Shown: piece by piece, positions 23,251-35,646 of the stretch
Layout: each line of letters begins with the position of its first letter
Position numbering within the stretch: the first letter of the stretch is position 1
Assembly (NCBI RefSeq): GCF_028502605.1
Contig: NC_079233.1
Span: 6,448,001 to 6,512,000 of the forward strand
Origin: Trichoderma breve
Lineage: Eukaryota; Ascomycota; Sordariomycetes; Hypocreales; Hypocreaceae
Length of the DNA: 64,000 nucleotides
Direction: 5' to 3'
Program-made: the position numbers and the translations under genes
Notes under the pieces: model-generated
The model's database searches: none
What the model was told of the DNA's origin: nothing
Seen by the model: only the letters and a program-made list of their open reading frames with translations

Positions 23251-24437
23251 ATGACCTCGAATAACAACTTTGGAGCAGAGACAACTGCTGAAGAAGTGGC
23301 AGCTTCTTTTCGCGACCAAATTGCTGGAAAGACGAGTTAGTACATGGCCGTTTCCTTTCGCCTTGAAGTCTCGAATCGTAGCAATTGACGGTTGAAACAT
23401 ATAGTTCTCATCACGGGCGTCAGTCCCAATGGACTCGGTGCTGCTACTGCCCAAGCTCTCGCCAAGTATGACCCAGCGAATCTAATCTTCACTGCTCGGA
23501 CACTCTCCAAGGCCTCTGCCGTAGCTGACACCATCCGGGCTGAGAATCCAAATCTGAAAACGCAGATCCATCTCGTCCATATTGATTTGTCAGACTTAGA
23601 CAGCGCTCGCCAGGCTGCTGCCAACATCCAAAAGTTGACACCACAAATTGACATCATTATCAACAATGCAGCGGTAATGGCCATGCCAGAGAGAGAGATG
23701 ACAAAGTATGGGCTCGAAGCACACCTGGTCACCAACTTCCTCGGCCATTTCGTCCTCACGACGCTTCTTTCTCCGCAGTTGAAGGCCGCGGGATCCAAGG
23801 CGCGGGTTGTCAACATTGTCAGTGGTGGATTCTACGTCCAGCCGTTCCGTTTCAGTGATTACAACTTTGACGGCGGAAAAGACCTCCCAGAGGACGAGCA
23901 GGTCGACGTTGAAAATGCAGAAAAACTCGGCATGGGGTGGGTTACGGTTATGGGCACAGGATACGTTCCATTTTTGGCGTACTCCCAAACCAGTACTGCA
24001 TTGATGCTCCTCTCTAAGGGACTGGCTGAGGGTTTCTCTGGAGAAAAGATCAACGCCGTTAGTGCGGCTCCTGGAGGTGAGCTAATCATGCTTGGACGGG
24101 ATATAGTTGAGTTCACGAGTGTACATGCAAGCTGACGTTATCAGTTGTCTTGACGGAACTTCAACGACATCTTCCAGGAGAGTTTAGGAACCAGAAAATG
24201 GTATACAAGACTGCAAGCCAGGGAGCTGCAAGCTTTCTCGTCGCTGCTCTGGATCCGAGTCTCGACGGTATGCAATTTTGTCCCGCTAGTTTGGAGAATG
24301 AAGCTAATGGTGCTTTAGACCACCCAGGAGCATACATTGATGATTGTCAATGCAAGGATACACCGAAATATGCTCATGACGAAGCAGTTGCTCGTAGACT
24401 CTGGACATTGGCTGAATCATGGGCAACAAGCGCGTGA
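23251..24437 (+). CDS. Short-chain dehydrogenase/reductase family protein, active-site variant
   Basis: Four exons, 23251-23335, 23405-24076, 24145-24267 and 24319-24437, give 332 residues. The nucleotide-binding motif is TGVSPNGLG at residues 32-40, with INNAAVM and the strand NIVSGGF as expected for a Rossmann SDR resembling the retinol dehydrogenase/WWOX-like group. At the catalytic position the sequence reads AYSQTSTALMLL; in related enzymes the fourth residue after Tyr is Lys (YxxSK), here Ser. Other residues are intact, so it may be a binding protein or use altered chemistry. The third intron (51 nt) keeps frame if retained, so a 17-residue longer form is possible. No cluster partners are present; substrate unknown. 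Confidence 0.85.
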
Positions 24438-27400
24438 GATTAGAAGCGGGACTGTCAAGAAGAGGGCCATTACTCATATCTTGCAAGGGTCGCCCACCAC
24501 ATGTAACTCTGCGACGTGGACAGAGTATTGAGGCGTACATAGATAACCTTAATCGCAATCAATGGCTCATGAATTATAGTATTTTTGCTTTTTTATCAAG
24601 TCAAAGATGAATATTTCACAAGCCATGAAGCCTGAGATTCGAGGCAACGACAGATGCATTTATCGGTGCGGCCATCCACAAAGGGCAAGCAACACCCACG
24701 GTTGCCGCTTTGGTGATAGCCTGCCCCAATAAGTGCATTCCGTGTCTCCATTGCGCCACACCAATTTCCACCACGACAGCCTAATTGTAAACCTGCATTT
24801 ATTTTTTCTTCCTCCTCCTCCATGCATGCATCCTGAACCTTTGTCAATACGCTGCCTGATGGCCATTTCACGTGTGTTCAAACACCGAAATCATGTCTGT
24901 TCCGCTTGTCATGCGGCATTTCACACGCCAGCCGCCATCTTGAGCCGGCCCTATTCCGTCTGGTCCTCCGACAAACCCGAGCAAGCATTATACGATCATA
25001 TGCGAACCTCGCAGCTATTTCGATAGCTATGGCATGACGGAGACATCTCCCAACCATGCTGCAGTATTCATCTGCACTATTTGCGCCATGAAAAGTCTCT
25101 GTTGTGCTGTATATGACTCAAAGTCTCCGGCGGTAGTACAGATACCAGACACTGGAGAACACTGTTGCTTATACAGATGACTCTTCAGAGACTCGCTGCG
25201 TACCTTGTGCTACGAACTGCGGACCAAAACACTCTGAGAGATCTGATCAGTCGAATTTCATTCATACGAAGCTTGGTGTGATGCCGGATATCCAGTCGCC
25301 GCATCAGCCATGTTTGTTCCGATTACATCTCTTACCTTGGGTGCGCGGGATTTTATGGACACGTCGCTCCATACTACGATTTGTGCGGCGGGGCTACCAG
25401 CGAGCGCCATACTACACCCATGTTGGTGCGCCCCAGGACCACAACACCCTGATCCAACCGGCTTCGAATATCGCTGCAAGTCTTGCAGAGGCTCTATGGC
25501 TTCATGGCATTCGATATCATCATTGAATGCCTCTTCTATGCTCCCCTCTTCCTCCTGGAGGACGGGGAGCTGTCAACGGACCGCACAACAGGGTTGAACA
25601 CTTTATAACCCCCCGTAAGATCAATTGCTATCGGGGGGTAGAAGGCGCCGTGGTGCAGCGGTCAGGTCAAACTACCCCCCTGAGGATCGAAGGCCAACAA
25701 CCGAATCGACGACACCGACGACACCCCGAGTTCGAAACCCCGACGAATCGCGAAAAAATCGACAACTTCCTGGACTAAACGGAGCAAGGCAGGGACGCCT
25801 GCCTTCTCCACTAGATAGACAGAGATGTAGGCGCCTGGTTTATCCCAAATAGGGTGTAACCTGGCGCCGAACTCTTTTGTCGTTTGTGTCATTTTTTTTT
25901 TTTTTCATCACGGGATGTTGATCGATTGATATTTTCTTCAGTGGAGGAGGATATCCGTGATCTGGTGATCTTGGCTGCTTTGTTTTTTTGCGTGAGAGAT
26001 CTACAGATACTGTATTTCTGTGGGTTGGGGAACTGGCGCAAAGGATTGCGTTGCGTAGCAACACTTGGTGATATCTACGGTAGGTGAAAACTTGGTGTTG
26101 AGCGCGTAGAGTCGTAGTTTTGTAGAGCTCAGTGGGAATTTCTTTGGCGGCGTAGGTTCGCCATACCTGCTACACACTATCTGCACAAAAACTCAAGTCC
26201 AGAGAATATCTGGTACCTTTCACTAGTCTGGCAAATGCTACAAAAAGAAAAAGAAAAGAAAGAAAACGCCAGTTGCAAAAGAAACAGACTTGTCGACTTT
26301 GCAAAAAGATCTGCCAGATTGATCAACGTTTTGGACGTTGAGAGTGCCGGCACGTGCAAACGGTGGCTAGCAAAGCTACGTTCTGAAATAAGCTTAAAAT
26401 CGCTGGAACCTGGTCCTTTTGGAACTCGCCTAGACTCTGGCCCTGCAGATTGCGCGATACGCTCCAACAATTGCGTGTGCCGCAACTGGACAGTCTATTC
26501 GCGACACGAGGATGCTAATTCTTGCTCTCTGCTTGAGCCGACGAGAAAATGCTTCTGCCTAGTCGGAGCTAGAAGAGTCCAGCCGCTGTTTGCGCCGCCA
26601 AATGCGGTCAGAAACGCCATTGAATCTTGTTCTACGCGGTAGGCCAGATCTGGTGGCTAAATTCTCCTGCGCAATGTTTCCGTGGAGGACGAGAGACTAA
26701 CCCGCAAGTGTCTGCTTACTTCTCTCTCAGATTCCAAGATCCAAAGCTGACCAATGGCTACAATGGCCACCCACCGACGGTTCTACGAGTATTGTGCGAA
26801 GCACCGTGGCGAGTAAGAATCAGAGATTAAAAGCCTCGATTCCAGGAACAAGCCACGAGAAAGTCTCACCAAGGGCGAATATCTGTTGGCCGCTCACGCA
26901 AGAGGCTTGGTCGAAACAGCCACCGAAAACTAGCCCCGTCGCCTTGCCCAATCAACCCAATCATTCATTCGGCGACTCCAGTTCTTTCCTCCCTTGCCAA
27001 CTTGCGTATCCAAGTTCACCGAGCACGCAAGCAGGCTATCCAATCCTCTTGGTTGGAATGCGACCGACGAGTCGGCGAAGGGCCGTTTGCGACCACCCGC
27101 GAAGATCCCCCATCCACTCTCGACGGAGCAAAGGCGGATCAATCGGCAAATTATGTGAGTCGTGCGGAGCATTTTGCAGCAATTGGAGCAAGGCACAAGG
27201 CTCGGCCAGGGCTAAAAATGATGCGACTCCACAGGATTCGTCGTGACGGGCTGCAGAGGCGGGCTAGAGGCCCTCAATCCATGCCCGCTAGATCGTGGAG
27301 GCGGAATAACGTCATCATTTGGCGAAGACTCTCCGGAGGCTGGCCTGCCTAACAGGTCCGTAGGAACATGGGAATATGGGGCCATTCAGCCATTCTAATG

Positions 27401-27827
27401 GTGTAGATATGGTCGCGGTGGTTGACGTGCTCGCCAGATCCCTGCCGTCTCTGCGCTAAGGGGCTCTTGGTGGTGCAAATCTTGCCTGCTTTTTTCTCCT
27501 ACGAGGCCGTTTATTGGGCAGGAAACGGTCTACATACAGACAAGCAGCATCACTGCATGGGAAGGATCGCCGTTTTTATCTCGGGCCCTCGCTGCACCGA
27601 CGCTCCATCATCCTTCCATCATTCCCATCCTCTTGCTCTTCCTCTACTATCAAAACCACACATAGCCTCCATAGATTTCGAGTCGATGTGCTTGGTTCAT
27701 TCCTTGGAGTCCCGGTTTATGGTTCAAGCGTATTGATCTTGTTGTTTGGTTATTTCTTCATCTTCCCTTTCTTTCCCATTTCGGCCACTTCATTGTTCCC
27801 TTGGGATCACCCCTCCTTGTCGCAACA
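24438..27827. other. Gene-poor region containing a SINE-like element
   Basis: About 3.4 kb without a convincing gene. Numerous frames of 60-150 codons occur on both strands (for example 25310-25597, 26235-26642, 27002-27352), but they overlap, lack domains and are not extended by splice sites. The SINE-like element near 25611-25905 is listed separately. The last 300 bases are the permease 5' flank, pyrimidine-rich at 27730-27825. Confidence 0.5.
25611..25905 (+). mobile_element. tRNA-derived SINE-like element
   Basis: An A-box-like TGGTGCAGCGG (25651-25661) and a B-box-like GAGTTCGAAAC (25728-25738) lie in the same orientation, followed by a body of about 150 bases and a run of 14 T (25892-25905). 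The spacing of about 77 bases between boxes exceeds a normal tRNA, and neither acceptor nor T stem pairs properly, so this is not a functional tRNA. Upstream, CCCCCCG and CGGGGGG arms (25609-25638) can pair with each other, and GGGGGGTAG can also pair with CTACCCCCC at about 25672. Pol III-type promoter plus 3' T run matches fungal SINEs. Exact ends and target duplications are not resolved. Confidence 0.55.
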
Positions 27828-29486
27828 ATGTCTGAGAAATTCAAGACACCACCCGAAGATCTCGAGGCGACGACGTCTCACTCGAGTGGCTTCTCGCGGT
27901 TTGCCTCGTTATTTGGCGGCTCCAGCGTTTGGGTTGGTCCCCGTATAGCACCGCTGCCCGCCTACCTCAAGAGCGATCTCTCTGAAAGCGAAGAGTCCAG
28001 CGAAGCAATCCTCAACCGACAGCTCGCATCGGAAGATGGCACCTCGATCCAATATCGAACTTGCTCATGGCAAAAGACTGCGGCGCTTCTCTTCAGCGAG
28101 TACATCTGCTTGGCCATTATGAGCTTTCCTTGGTCTTACAGCGTGCTGGGTCTCGTCCCCGGCTTGATCTTGACTGTTGTTGTTGCAGCCCTTGTGCTCT
28201 ATACAAGTCTTGTCCTGTGGGAGTTTTGTCTGCGACATCCAGAGGTGCGCGACGTGTGCGACATTGGCCAGATGCTCTTCTGGGGCAAGGAATGGGCGTG
28301 GTGGTTGACTGCCATCATGTTTGTCCTGAACAATACATTTATCCAGGCTCTTCATGTTCTGGTTGGCGCAGAGTACCTCAACACCATGACTGCAAGCGAC
28401 AAGGTTGGCGGCTGCCGTACCGTTGAGTTTGGCGTCGTGGTCACAGTCATTTGCTTGATTGCGTCTCTGCCTCGCACGTTCAGCATGATGTCCAAGCTCG
28501 GTACCGCGTCGGCAATCTTTACCTTTATCTCTGTGTTGCTGGCAACCATCTTTGCGGGTGTTCAGAACAAGCCCGCAGGATACACTGCGGCTCTGGGCTC
28601 GCCCATTGTCACGGCTATTCCAGTCAAGGGCACGACTTTTGTCAATGGCATGTCGGCCTTCCTCAACATTAGCTACACCTTTATTGGCCAGATTACGCTC
28701 CCCAGTTTCATTGCTGAGATGCGCGATCCTCGGTAAGCTTTCTCGGTTCTCCAATCCATTGTTGTCCTTGTTGCAGTTATACTGACTGGATCGCTATTTA
28801 GGGAATTCCCCAAGTCGCTGTGGGCCTGCACGATTGCCGAAATCATCGTCTTCTCCATTGTCGGTGGCGTCATCTATGCTTACACTGGCAACCAATATGT
28901 CACGGCTCCGGCGTTTGGATCGTTGGATGATCTCTACAAGAAGGTTTCCTTCTCCTTCATGATCCCAACTCTCATCTTCCTCGGATGCCTGTATGCCTCG
29001 GTGACGGCCCGCTTCGTCTTCTTCCGCGCGTTTCGCAACTCGGTGCACATGAATAGCCACACCGTTGTGGGATGGGGAAGCTGGTTCGGCATCCTGCTCG
29101 TCACCTGGATTTTCGCCTTTATCATTTCTCAGGTCATTCCCTTCTTTTCTTCACGTAAGTTCTGACCGTTCTGAAGCCACCATCTTTCTCATACTAACGA
29201 GTCATTTTACTCAGTCTTGTCCGTCATGTCATCCTTGTTCGACAGTTGGTTCGGCTTCATCTTTTGGGGCGTTGCGTACCTGCGCATGCGAAACGCGGAC
29301 AAGCAAGTTGGGCGGAAACGCAACAGCATTACTGCAGCGTTCTCCACGGCCGTGAACATTGCCATCATCATCATGGGCGTGTTCTTCCTGACAGTGGGCA
29401 CATATGCCAGTGTACAGGGCATCATCGATCAATTCGATGCTGGCACAGTCCACGGCGTGTTTTCTTGCAAGAGCAACGGAATATGA
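27828..29486 (+). CDS. Amino-acid permease, AAAP family (Mtr-like)
   Basis: Three exons, 27828-28732, 28802-29154 and 29215-29486, give 509 residues. After a 90-residue hydrophilic N-terminus come about eleven hydrophobic segments, including SWQKTAALLFSEYICLAIM, LGLVPGLILTVVVAALVLY, and FSFMIPTLIFLGCLYASVTA, the usual plan for auxin/amino-acid permeases of the fungal Mtr type (neutral and aromatic amino acids, H+-coupled). The motif SYTFIGQITLPSFIAEMRDPREFP, referenced here by its position around residues 281-304, is characteristic and is completed across the first intron. Chosen start is MSEKFKTP; an in-frame upstream codon lacks ATG. It is predicted to be in the plasma membrane. Substrate is by family only. 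Confidence 0.9.
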
Positions 29487-30864
29487 AGTCATGAAGATAT
29501 ATATATATATACCCCAAAAAGTAATGAGTTGAAAAAGAAAAGAAAAAGAGGGAAGAAGGGAGCCGATGTTGGCAAACAAGACGGCATCGAGATACATACC
29601 CTACCTATATTACCTTACACACATACACATGATGGGCGGCGGCGGAGGTGTACAAATAGATGAGCCGCGTACGGGGGGGCGGAGAAGACGAAATACTTAC
29701 TACATCTCTCACGATGAATACTTTTTCTTGGAGAGCATTTGCAAAGACCTGCAGAAATGCACGGCGTTTTCCTGGATTTTTCCCGTACGATTTTCCGATT
29801 TCGGCGGAAGCTGACTGACTTGTAGATGTAGCGTAAGATTTCGCAGATGCCTCGTAGTCGTAGTTGTAGTTGTACCTGTAGAGGGATGTGATGAAATGAT
29901 GTGTGAAATAATGATGATGGAAGATGATGATGTAATCAATGTAGTTGGTTTCTAAAAGCCGTTCAGCAGCTGGAGTGACCTTGTTGTGGTTGAGTTGTTG
30001 TAGATGAAGACAGAACTTCACGTGTGATCCAACTCTAGGTATTCAATTTCTCATGGGTAGCATTTTCGTATCCTTTTTCCTCGCTGATCATGGCCACAAA
30101 AAGCATGGTATGAAAGATTCTTTTTTGCCACTGAAAAGATAGTTACATACTCAACAATTGAATCAGTTGACTAGGATTGCTCAATTGAGATATGATATTC
30201 TATTTCAATGTAGCAAAAGTGATTTACTCCCGGGTATTCCTGCAGAGATCTGGTTATGGAGTCCCTCGTATACTGATACATTTCCAGCAAAATAACAAAT
30301 CAAACCTCATGAACGTAAACAATTTCATCAATCTAAGATATATTATTCTTTGACTCTTCCCCTCAAAGCATCTCCATCGAATCCCCCTCTCTTGACACCC
30401 AACTCTTCACAAATCGTCCATCTTGTCGTAACACAACTCGTCCAAATCAGACCACCCCACCACCCTGATTGGCCCAGCGCCTCCCCCCCTCCCTGAAGCT
30501 AAGCCTCTCCAGCGCCTCTTTGCCCCTCCACAAATAGGCGGTTCTGGGTACCTGATGCACTGTAACCTCTCTGCGAATTTGTTTGGTGCAGTTTCGGTTT
30601 ACTGCAAGAAGCTAGAGACACCGCTTTTGTGTTCGGTGTTACGAAACAGAACAGCCAGCCCACTTGGTCCGGTGAGAGCTCGGAATAGAGATGGCGAAGC
30701 TGCGCGGCCGTTTCTAACCTCAACATCTGTTCAACCAGAACCACGGCAGCCATCGTTGATAAGACAGACGGTCAATTGCTGCTGCTCTCCTCTGATTCTG
30801 ATTCTGATTGATCATCCAAACATCGCCACATCAATCAATCTCCTCTTTCTCAGCATCTCCCCAG
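29487..30864. other. Intergenic region
   Basis: About 1.4 kb. It contains an (AT)n microsatellite at 29496-29512 directly after the permease stop, purine-rich low complexity at 29530-29565, and a CCAAT-containing motif CCTGATTGGCCCAG at 30464-30477, about 390 bases before the desaturase start. Frames on both strands here are not supported. Confidence 0.5.
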
Positions 30865-32146
30865 ATGGCTCGGTCAGCCGCCACAACGGCCACCAAAGAG
30901 GCCAAGCCTCAGGCTGCTGCTGCTGCTCCAGCTCCAGCCGATGGCGATAATAATAAGCTGCACGAGTTCTTCTGGACTTACACCGAAGAGCCGCACCGCA
31001 CACGCCGTCTGGCCATCATCAAGGCCCATCCCGAGGCAAGAAGCTGCTCCCTCATCTATCCCCACGCCACTCGAAATACAACCGCTAACGCAAGATATTC
31101 CAATACAGGTCCTCAAACTATGCGGCCCTGAGCCTCTGACCAAATATGTCGTTGCCGGCGTCGTCGGGCTCCAGATCGTCCTGGCCTACCTCCTGCGGTC
31201 AACGCCCTTCTGGTCCTGGAAGTTCTGGGCCGTCGCCTACGTCTTCGGCGCCACTGCCAACCAGAACTTGTTCCTGGCTATCCACGAAATCTCGCATAAC
31301 CTCGCCTTCAGGAGCCCGCTGGCCAACCGGCTCATCGCCATCTTTGCCAATCTGCCCATTGGCATTCCTTATAGTGCTTCATTCAGGGTACGTCAAACCC
31401 CCAATATCGACACCACCATGTTTCACAAGCACACTCTCTTGTCAAACCAAATCAAACGATATACTAACTCTCTATAGCCATACCACCTTACTCACCACAA
31501 GTCCCTTGGCGTGGATGGCCTTGACACCGATCTTCCCACTGCCCTAGAGGCCTTCGTCCTCGACTCCATCTTCGGCAAGGCCTTCTTCTGCACGTTCCAA
31601 ATCTTCTTCTACGCCATCCGCCCCATGGCCGTCTACCGCATCCCCATGACCTGGATCCACCTCCTCAACGTCGTCACCCAAATCGCCTTTGATGTCCTCC
31701 TCTTCCGCTTTGCCTCTCCCAACGCTCTCCTCTACCTGCTGCTCTCCTCCTTCCTCGCCGGCAGCCTGCACCCCCTGGCCGGCCACTTCATCGCCGAGCA
31801 CTACGTCTACGAGACCGTCACCCCTACTCAGCGGAACCCGGACAACAAGGTCCCCGTTCCAGAGACATTTTCCTACTACGGCCCTCTCAACATCCTGACC
31901 TACAATGTGGGGCTGCACAACGAGCACCACGACTTCCCGGCCATTCCCTGGACGAGACTTCACGCTGTGTATGACATTGCAAAGGAGTTTTACGAGCCTC
32001 TTCCCCGCCACGAGAGCTGGGTGTATGCCATCTGGCGTTTCATCTTCGACGAAAACGTGGGTATTAGCTGCCGTGTCAAGAGAAGGGAGGGCGGCCGTAT
32101 CGTTGGCGGCGCTGTCAAATGGAAGCAATCGGAAATCGAGGCTTAA
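30865..32146 (+). CDS. dsd1: Sphingolipid delta-4 desaturase (dihydroceramide desaturase)
   Basis: Three exons, 30865-31035, 31109-31387 and 31478-32146, give 372 residues. It introduces the delta-4 double bond into the long-chain base of dihydroceramide in the ER membrane, a step in glucosylceramide synthesis. The N-terminal segment FFWTYTEEPHRTRRLAIIK is family-typical. Three histidine boxes are intact: HEISH, HLTHH and HNEHH, between hydrophobic segments. The first intron (31036-31108, 73 nt) begins GCAAGA after CCCGAG, a GC-AG intron; reading straight through gives a stop, while splicing yields HPEVLKLCGPEPLTKY, which is conserved. Ala-rich spacer near the N-terminus is probably disordered. 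Confidence 0.95.
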
Positions 32147-33162
32147 AAAAGGAATACACCATCAAAGGGGGTGGTTTTCATGTCGTTTTGTGGTGTACGC
32201 AACACACAGCCATTGTTCGGATTGGGAGGGCTAGAATCTTGTAATAAGCGTTTCTTTACGATATAAAAAAAGCACCTCACTCTGTCCTTTGGCGTTGTAA
32301 CGAGAAAAAAGAAGAAGAATTAACGGTTATAGATGAAACCAAGACAGACGGATTCAAGCCCTCGGGTTGGGGGCTATAGAATAGCTATGAGAAATGAAAT
32401 GAAATGCTACGTGGCATGATTAGGAAGAAGCTCGAGAATATGACAAGATTCATGTATGGCAACACATTGTATAAAAACTTTCATCAATTGATTTTTTTCC
32501 AATCCTACCTACCTGACTGAGTACCTGATATTGCCCACCAAACGAGCAAGGCACGCATTCTACTTGGATCCACCGAATTACTTACAAAAGGAATAAACAG
32601 CTGAAACACCACCCCGAAATCGAAAGAACAAGCGAAATAACAAAACATGTAGAGTGAAATATTCAGAAAAGGAGGAAAGACAAAGGAATGACAGGACAGG
32701 AAAGCGAATAAAGAAAGAAAGGAGCAAAGACACGCCTATGAGATACTAAGAAAACTACTGCAAAAAAAACAAAGTAAAGTACAGAGAACTGCACGCATGC
32801 CCAGACTCACTCCGACAAGATTCAACGAGATTCGGCGAGCCAAAAAAGCATGGGACAGCCCTGCTTCCATCACAATTCTCTCTCCATTCGCCAGCACCCT
32901 TTTGGCATCGCTAAGGAGCACAGCTCACGCATCTTTTCTCCCACTTTCTTCGTACACACTCAAAATCAATGCGCCGTCCCCCATCCATCATATATAATAA
33001 TTGGCCGAGTCTGCCTCTCATGATTGGCAGTTTTCATTGCCGCCGAGATGTGGGCGAGAACCTCCTCTAATTCAAGGTTGGCCGTTAACCTTGTCAGTAC
33101 TTCCCCTCCTCAATCCTCATTAGCTCGGAAAGTAACATGTCACTCCTCATCAAGAGGAGAGC
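32147..33162. other. Convergent 3' intergenic region
   Basis: About 1 kb between the convergent 3' ends of the desaturase and VAP genes. It is A-rich at 32580-32780 and includes presumably both 3' untranslated regions. No gene recognised. Confidence 0.45.
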
Positions 33163-34451
33163 TTAGAAGAAGACGTAGGCAAGCAGGAAGCTGACGAGAC
33201 ACAAGATGGCCACAATCTTGACAGGCACACCCTCGACACCTTGCTTGGTTTGCTGAGCAAGAGCTCCGCCTGAGCTCTTCTCCGTCTCGGAACTGCCCTT
33301 AACATTGCGTTGTCGGAGGCCGCCATTCTTGTAGTTTGCCAATTCAGCTTCCAGCTGGGCAATCTTGGCCTTGTAGTCTTCTGATCCCGCTAGGACTGAG
33401 CTGACGGCGGCAGTCTTGGAGGCGGCCGACTTGGCGGTCTGCGGTCTGGAATCATCATCCTCCCTATCGTCATTGGCATAGGGAGGAGGTGCGGCGTTTG
33501 AGGCGTCGTCAGCACTTGGAGAGGAGTAGGATCGAGGCGCATCGGGAGTATCGTATGCCTAATGGGCCACCGTTAGTTACATGCATCGTCAAGCCAGCGT
33601 AAAGATTGATACGCACTCCATTCACCGCGGTAGGCTTGCTAGGCGTCGCGACGGCGGTGGGACCATGGTCAGGGCTGTCACCTGCGGGTAGCCAGTTGAC
33701 TCGGATCTTTCGTTCGTAGATAGCAGACTTTTCCGTGGTCTCGAGCTGTACGTGTAACGTGCGGTCAGTTCATGTGTCCGAGGATGTAGGTAGGCGTCAA
33801 GGGACTCACCACTGAAGCAATGCTGGCGAATTCCTTGTCTGGAGTAATGGGGGCCGACTGGACGAGAAACTTGTCCCTGCACTTTGCATCCAGCGGGGGA
33901 TCGGCCTTCATCGCCTGCAGAAGGACTATGCTAGTGTCAGCGGCATTGCACAAACCGTTGCTGCCTTGTAGCGACCCAACGCACCCGTAACATCGAAATC
34001 CTGGCCAGGCTCAATACGGCCCGCATTTGGTCGAACGCAGTACCTGTTAAAGAGAAGAAAACATGTTAAATTTCCATCTTGACAAGTCGGATGTAGAATC
34101 GCAAGGAGGAGGTCAATCATACTGCTTGGGAGCCGTCGTTTTCACCTGGAAAATAAAGTTAGCAGGGATCTTGTTGAAACAGGAGGTATCCACAAACAAA
34201 TGCAGTCGTGAGAAACTGCAGAAGCTACAGGTGGCACATGCGGATCACGACATGGACATACCTTGAATGCCAAAGGCGATGAGCTTGGGTTCTTGATCTT
34301 GAGGATCTGCGCGACCTCGACGGTGAAGGGCCCTATGCATTGCCAGTCCGTCAATGGATGCTCTCGCTCAGGATGGCGTCACGGCCACGTAGGGCGGAAA
34401 AGACAACATACGCCGAAAGGACAGCTCAACAGGCTCAATCTCGACCGACAT
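33163..34451 (-). CDS. SCS2: VAP-family ER membrane protein, Scs2-like
   Basis: Seven exons, 34451-34412, 34332-34262, 34145-34123, 34043-33985, 33925-33810, 33745-33617 and 33558-33163, give 277 residues. The start is MSVEIEPVELSFRRPF, leading into an MSP domain (residues 1-125) whose FFAT-binding core AFKVKTTAPKQYCVRPN is assembled from three exons; one exon is only 23 bases. Then comes a Ser/Pro/Ala-rich linker, a coiled coil (EDYKAKIAQLEAELANYK), and a C-terminal tail anchor (VKIVAILCLVSFLLAYVFF). VAPs tether the ER to other membranes and recruit lipid-transfer proteins through FFAT motifs. Gene structure with many small exons makes it easy to mis-annotate; the model is frame-consistent throughout. 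Confidence 0.93.
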
Positions 34452-35646
34452 GGCGAATGAAGCTGCGGAGAAGATGCTGGCGTTGAGCTAGGGGCAAGGT
34501 CGGAAGCTGGGCACGAGCCGGAAAGCAAAAAGATGTCGTCGTGTTCGAGTCGATGGCGCTGCAGCGGCGGGGAAACGCGGCGGACCTGGAAAATCGACAG
34601 ATGAGATTGAAAAAAAGGGAGGCAAGAATAACGAGTATCAAGAAGAAGAGACAAGAGGCTGTGCCAAAAGTATAATCGAAACAAGAGCGGGAGAGCAAGC
34701 GGTGGTTGAGAGGACGGGCAGCTGTTGTTTGATTACAAAGAAGAGATCCGGAGACGTGATTGATGGATGGCATGTCGCTTCGGCCCCTGTATCGAGATTG
34801 GCTGGCGAGGCTGAGCTGGCCAAATGAGATGCGGCATGACTAAGCCGTCTCAGGGTCTTGTGTCCGTGCAGGGGGGATAAAGCACTGAGACAACAGCGAA
34901 GTTTGCACGCTACGGCGATTTAATTTACGCGAAAAGAGACTTGGGAGTTTGAGAAGAGCATCTTGTGATGGTGCACGTGTGGAAATTGAGGATAGTTAGG
35001 GGAGTGCTGGATCTCTATCATATGATGGCAGGGTCAGATGCTCTGGAGCTACAGTTTGCACCAGTGTAGAGCTGCTGCGTCTTGTGATATCACCTCTGAA
35101 TTAGCTTGGAGAAAAGTGGCATATAAGCTCAGTAGGTGAATTGACAGCTTTACACGTTGAATACGTTGGCGATGTGATGTAAACAGGCATTCTACTATAC
35201 GTTCAATGTCTCAATATAGCTTCCAGTGTCTCCCTGCAGAATATTGCAGAATGTTCTGTAGGAGATAAGCACATGTATGTGTGTATGTAGCACTGACGCC
35301 ATCTTACGTAGGTGTTGGTACCTAACGATTCAGACGCTGTGCAGTCAAGAGCATCTCCGAAGGTCAGTGAAGTGAATAAAGGTGCTTCAATAAATCCCAC
35401 GAGTCACGTTATTTGCTTACTTATCTCGTTGACTTATTTTATCATTTTCATCAACTCATAAATGCCTTGTATTTAAGCAATTCTGTAAACTGCAGCAGCT
35501 GCAACATCTCCACTACGAGCTTTCGTTCTTCTACTGACCTTCTACCCCACACTCTCCCCATTACCGTCACACCTATTTCATCACTTCACACCCCATCCTC
35601 TCCATCTCACAGCTCTCCATACCGAGAAGAGCAAATTTCAGCAAAT
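34452..35646. other. Divergent promoter region of VAP and UBX genes
   Basis: About 1.2 kb between two divergent starts. Frames at 34379-34823 on the minus strand overlap the VAP 5' leader and share no domain. A CT-rich leader (35530-35640) precedes the UBX gene. Nothing else recognised. Confidence 0.45.

Noticed and set aside
19959..24437. A secondary-metabolite cluster around the sedolisin and short-chain dehydrogenase
   Set aside because: No backbone synthase, regulator or P450 is present nearby; two adjacent enzymes do not make a cluster.
25644..25740. A functional tRNA gene with an intron
   Set aside because: A and B boxes are present but the acceptor and T stems do not pair and the spacing is too long; treated as SINE-like instead.
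26235..27352. Several 100-150 codon frames as candidate small secreted proteins
   Set aside because: They overlap on both strands, have no signal peptide and no consistent codon pattern.
28065..28754. 229-codon antisense frame in the amino-acid permease gene
   Set aside because: Opposite a well-supported transporter exon; polar low-complexity composition with no domain.
31544..32128. 194-codon antisense frame in the desaturase gene
   Set aside because: Val/Glu/Asp-rich shadow of the histidine-box exon.
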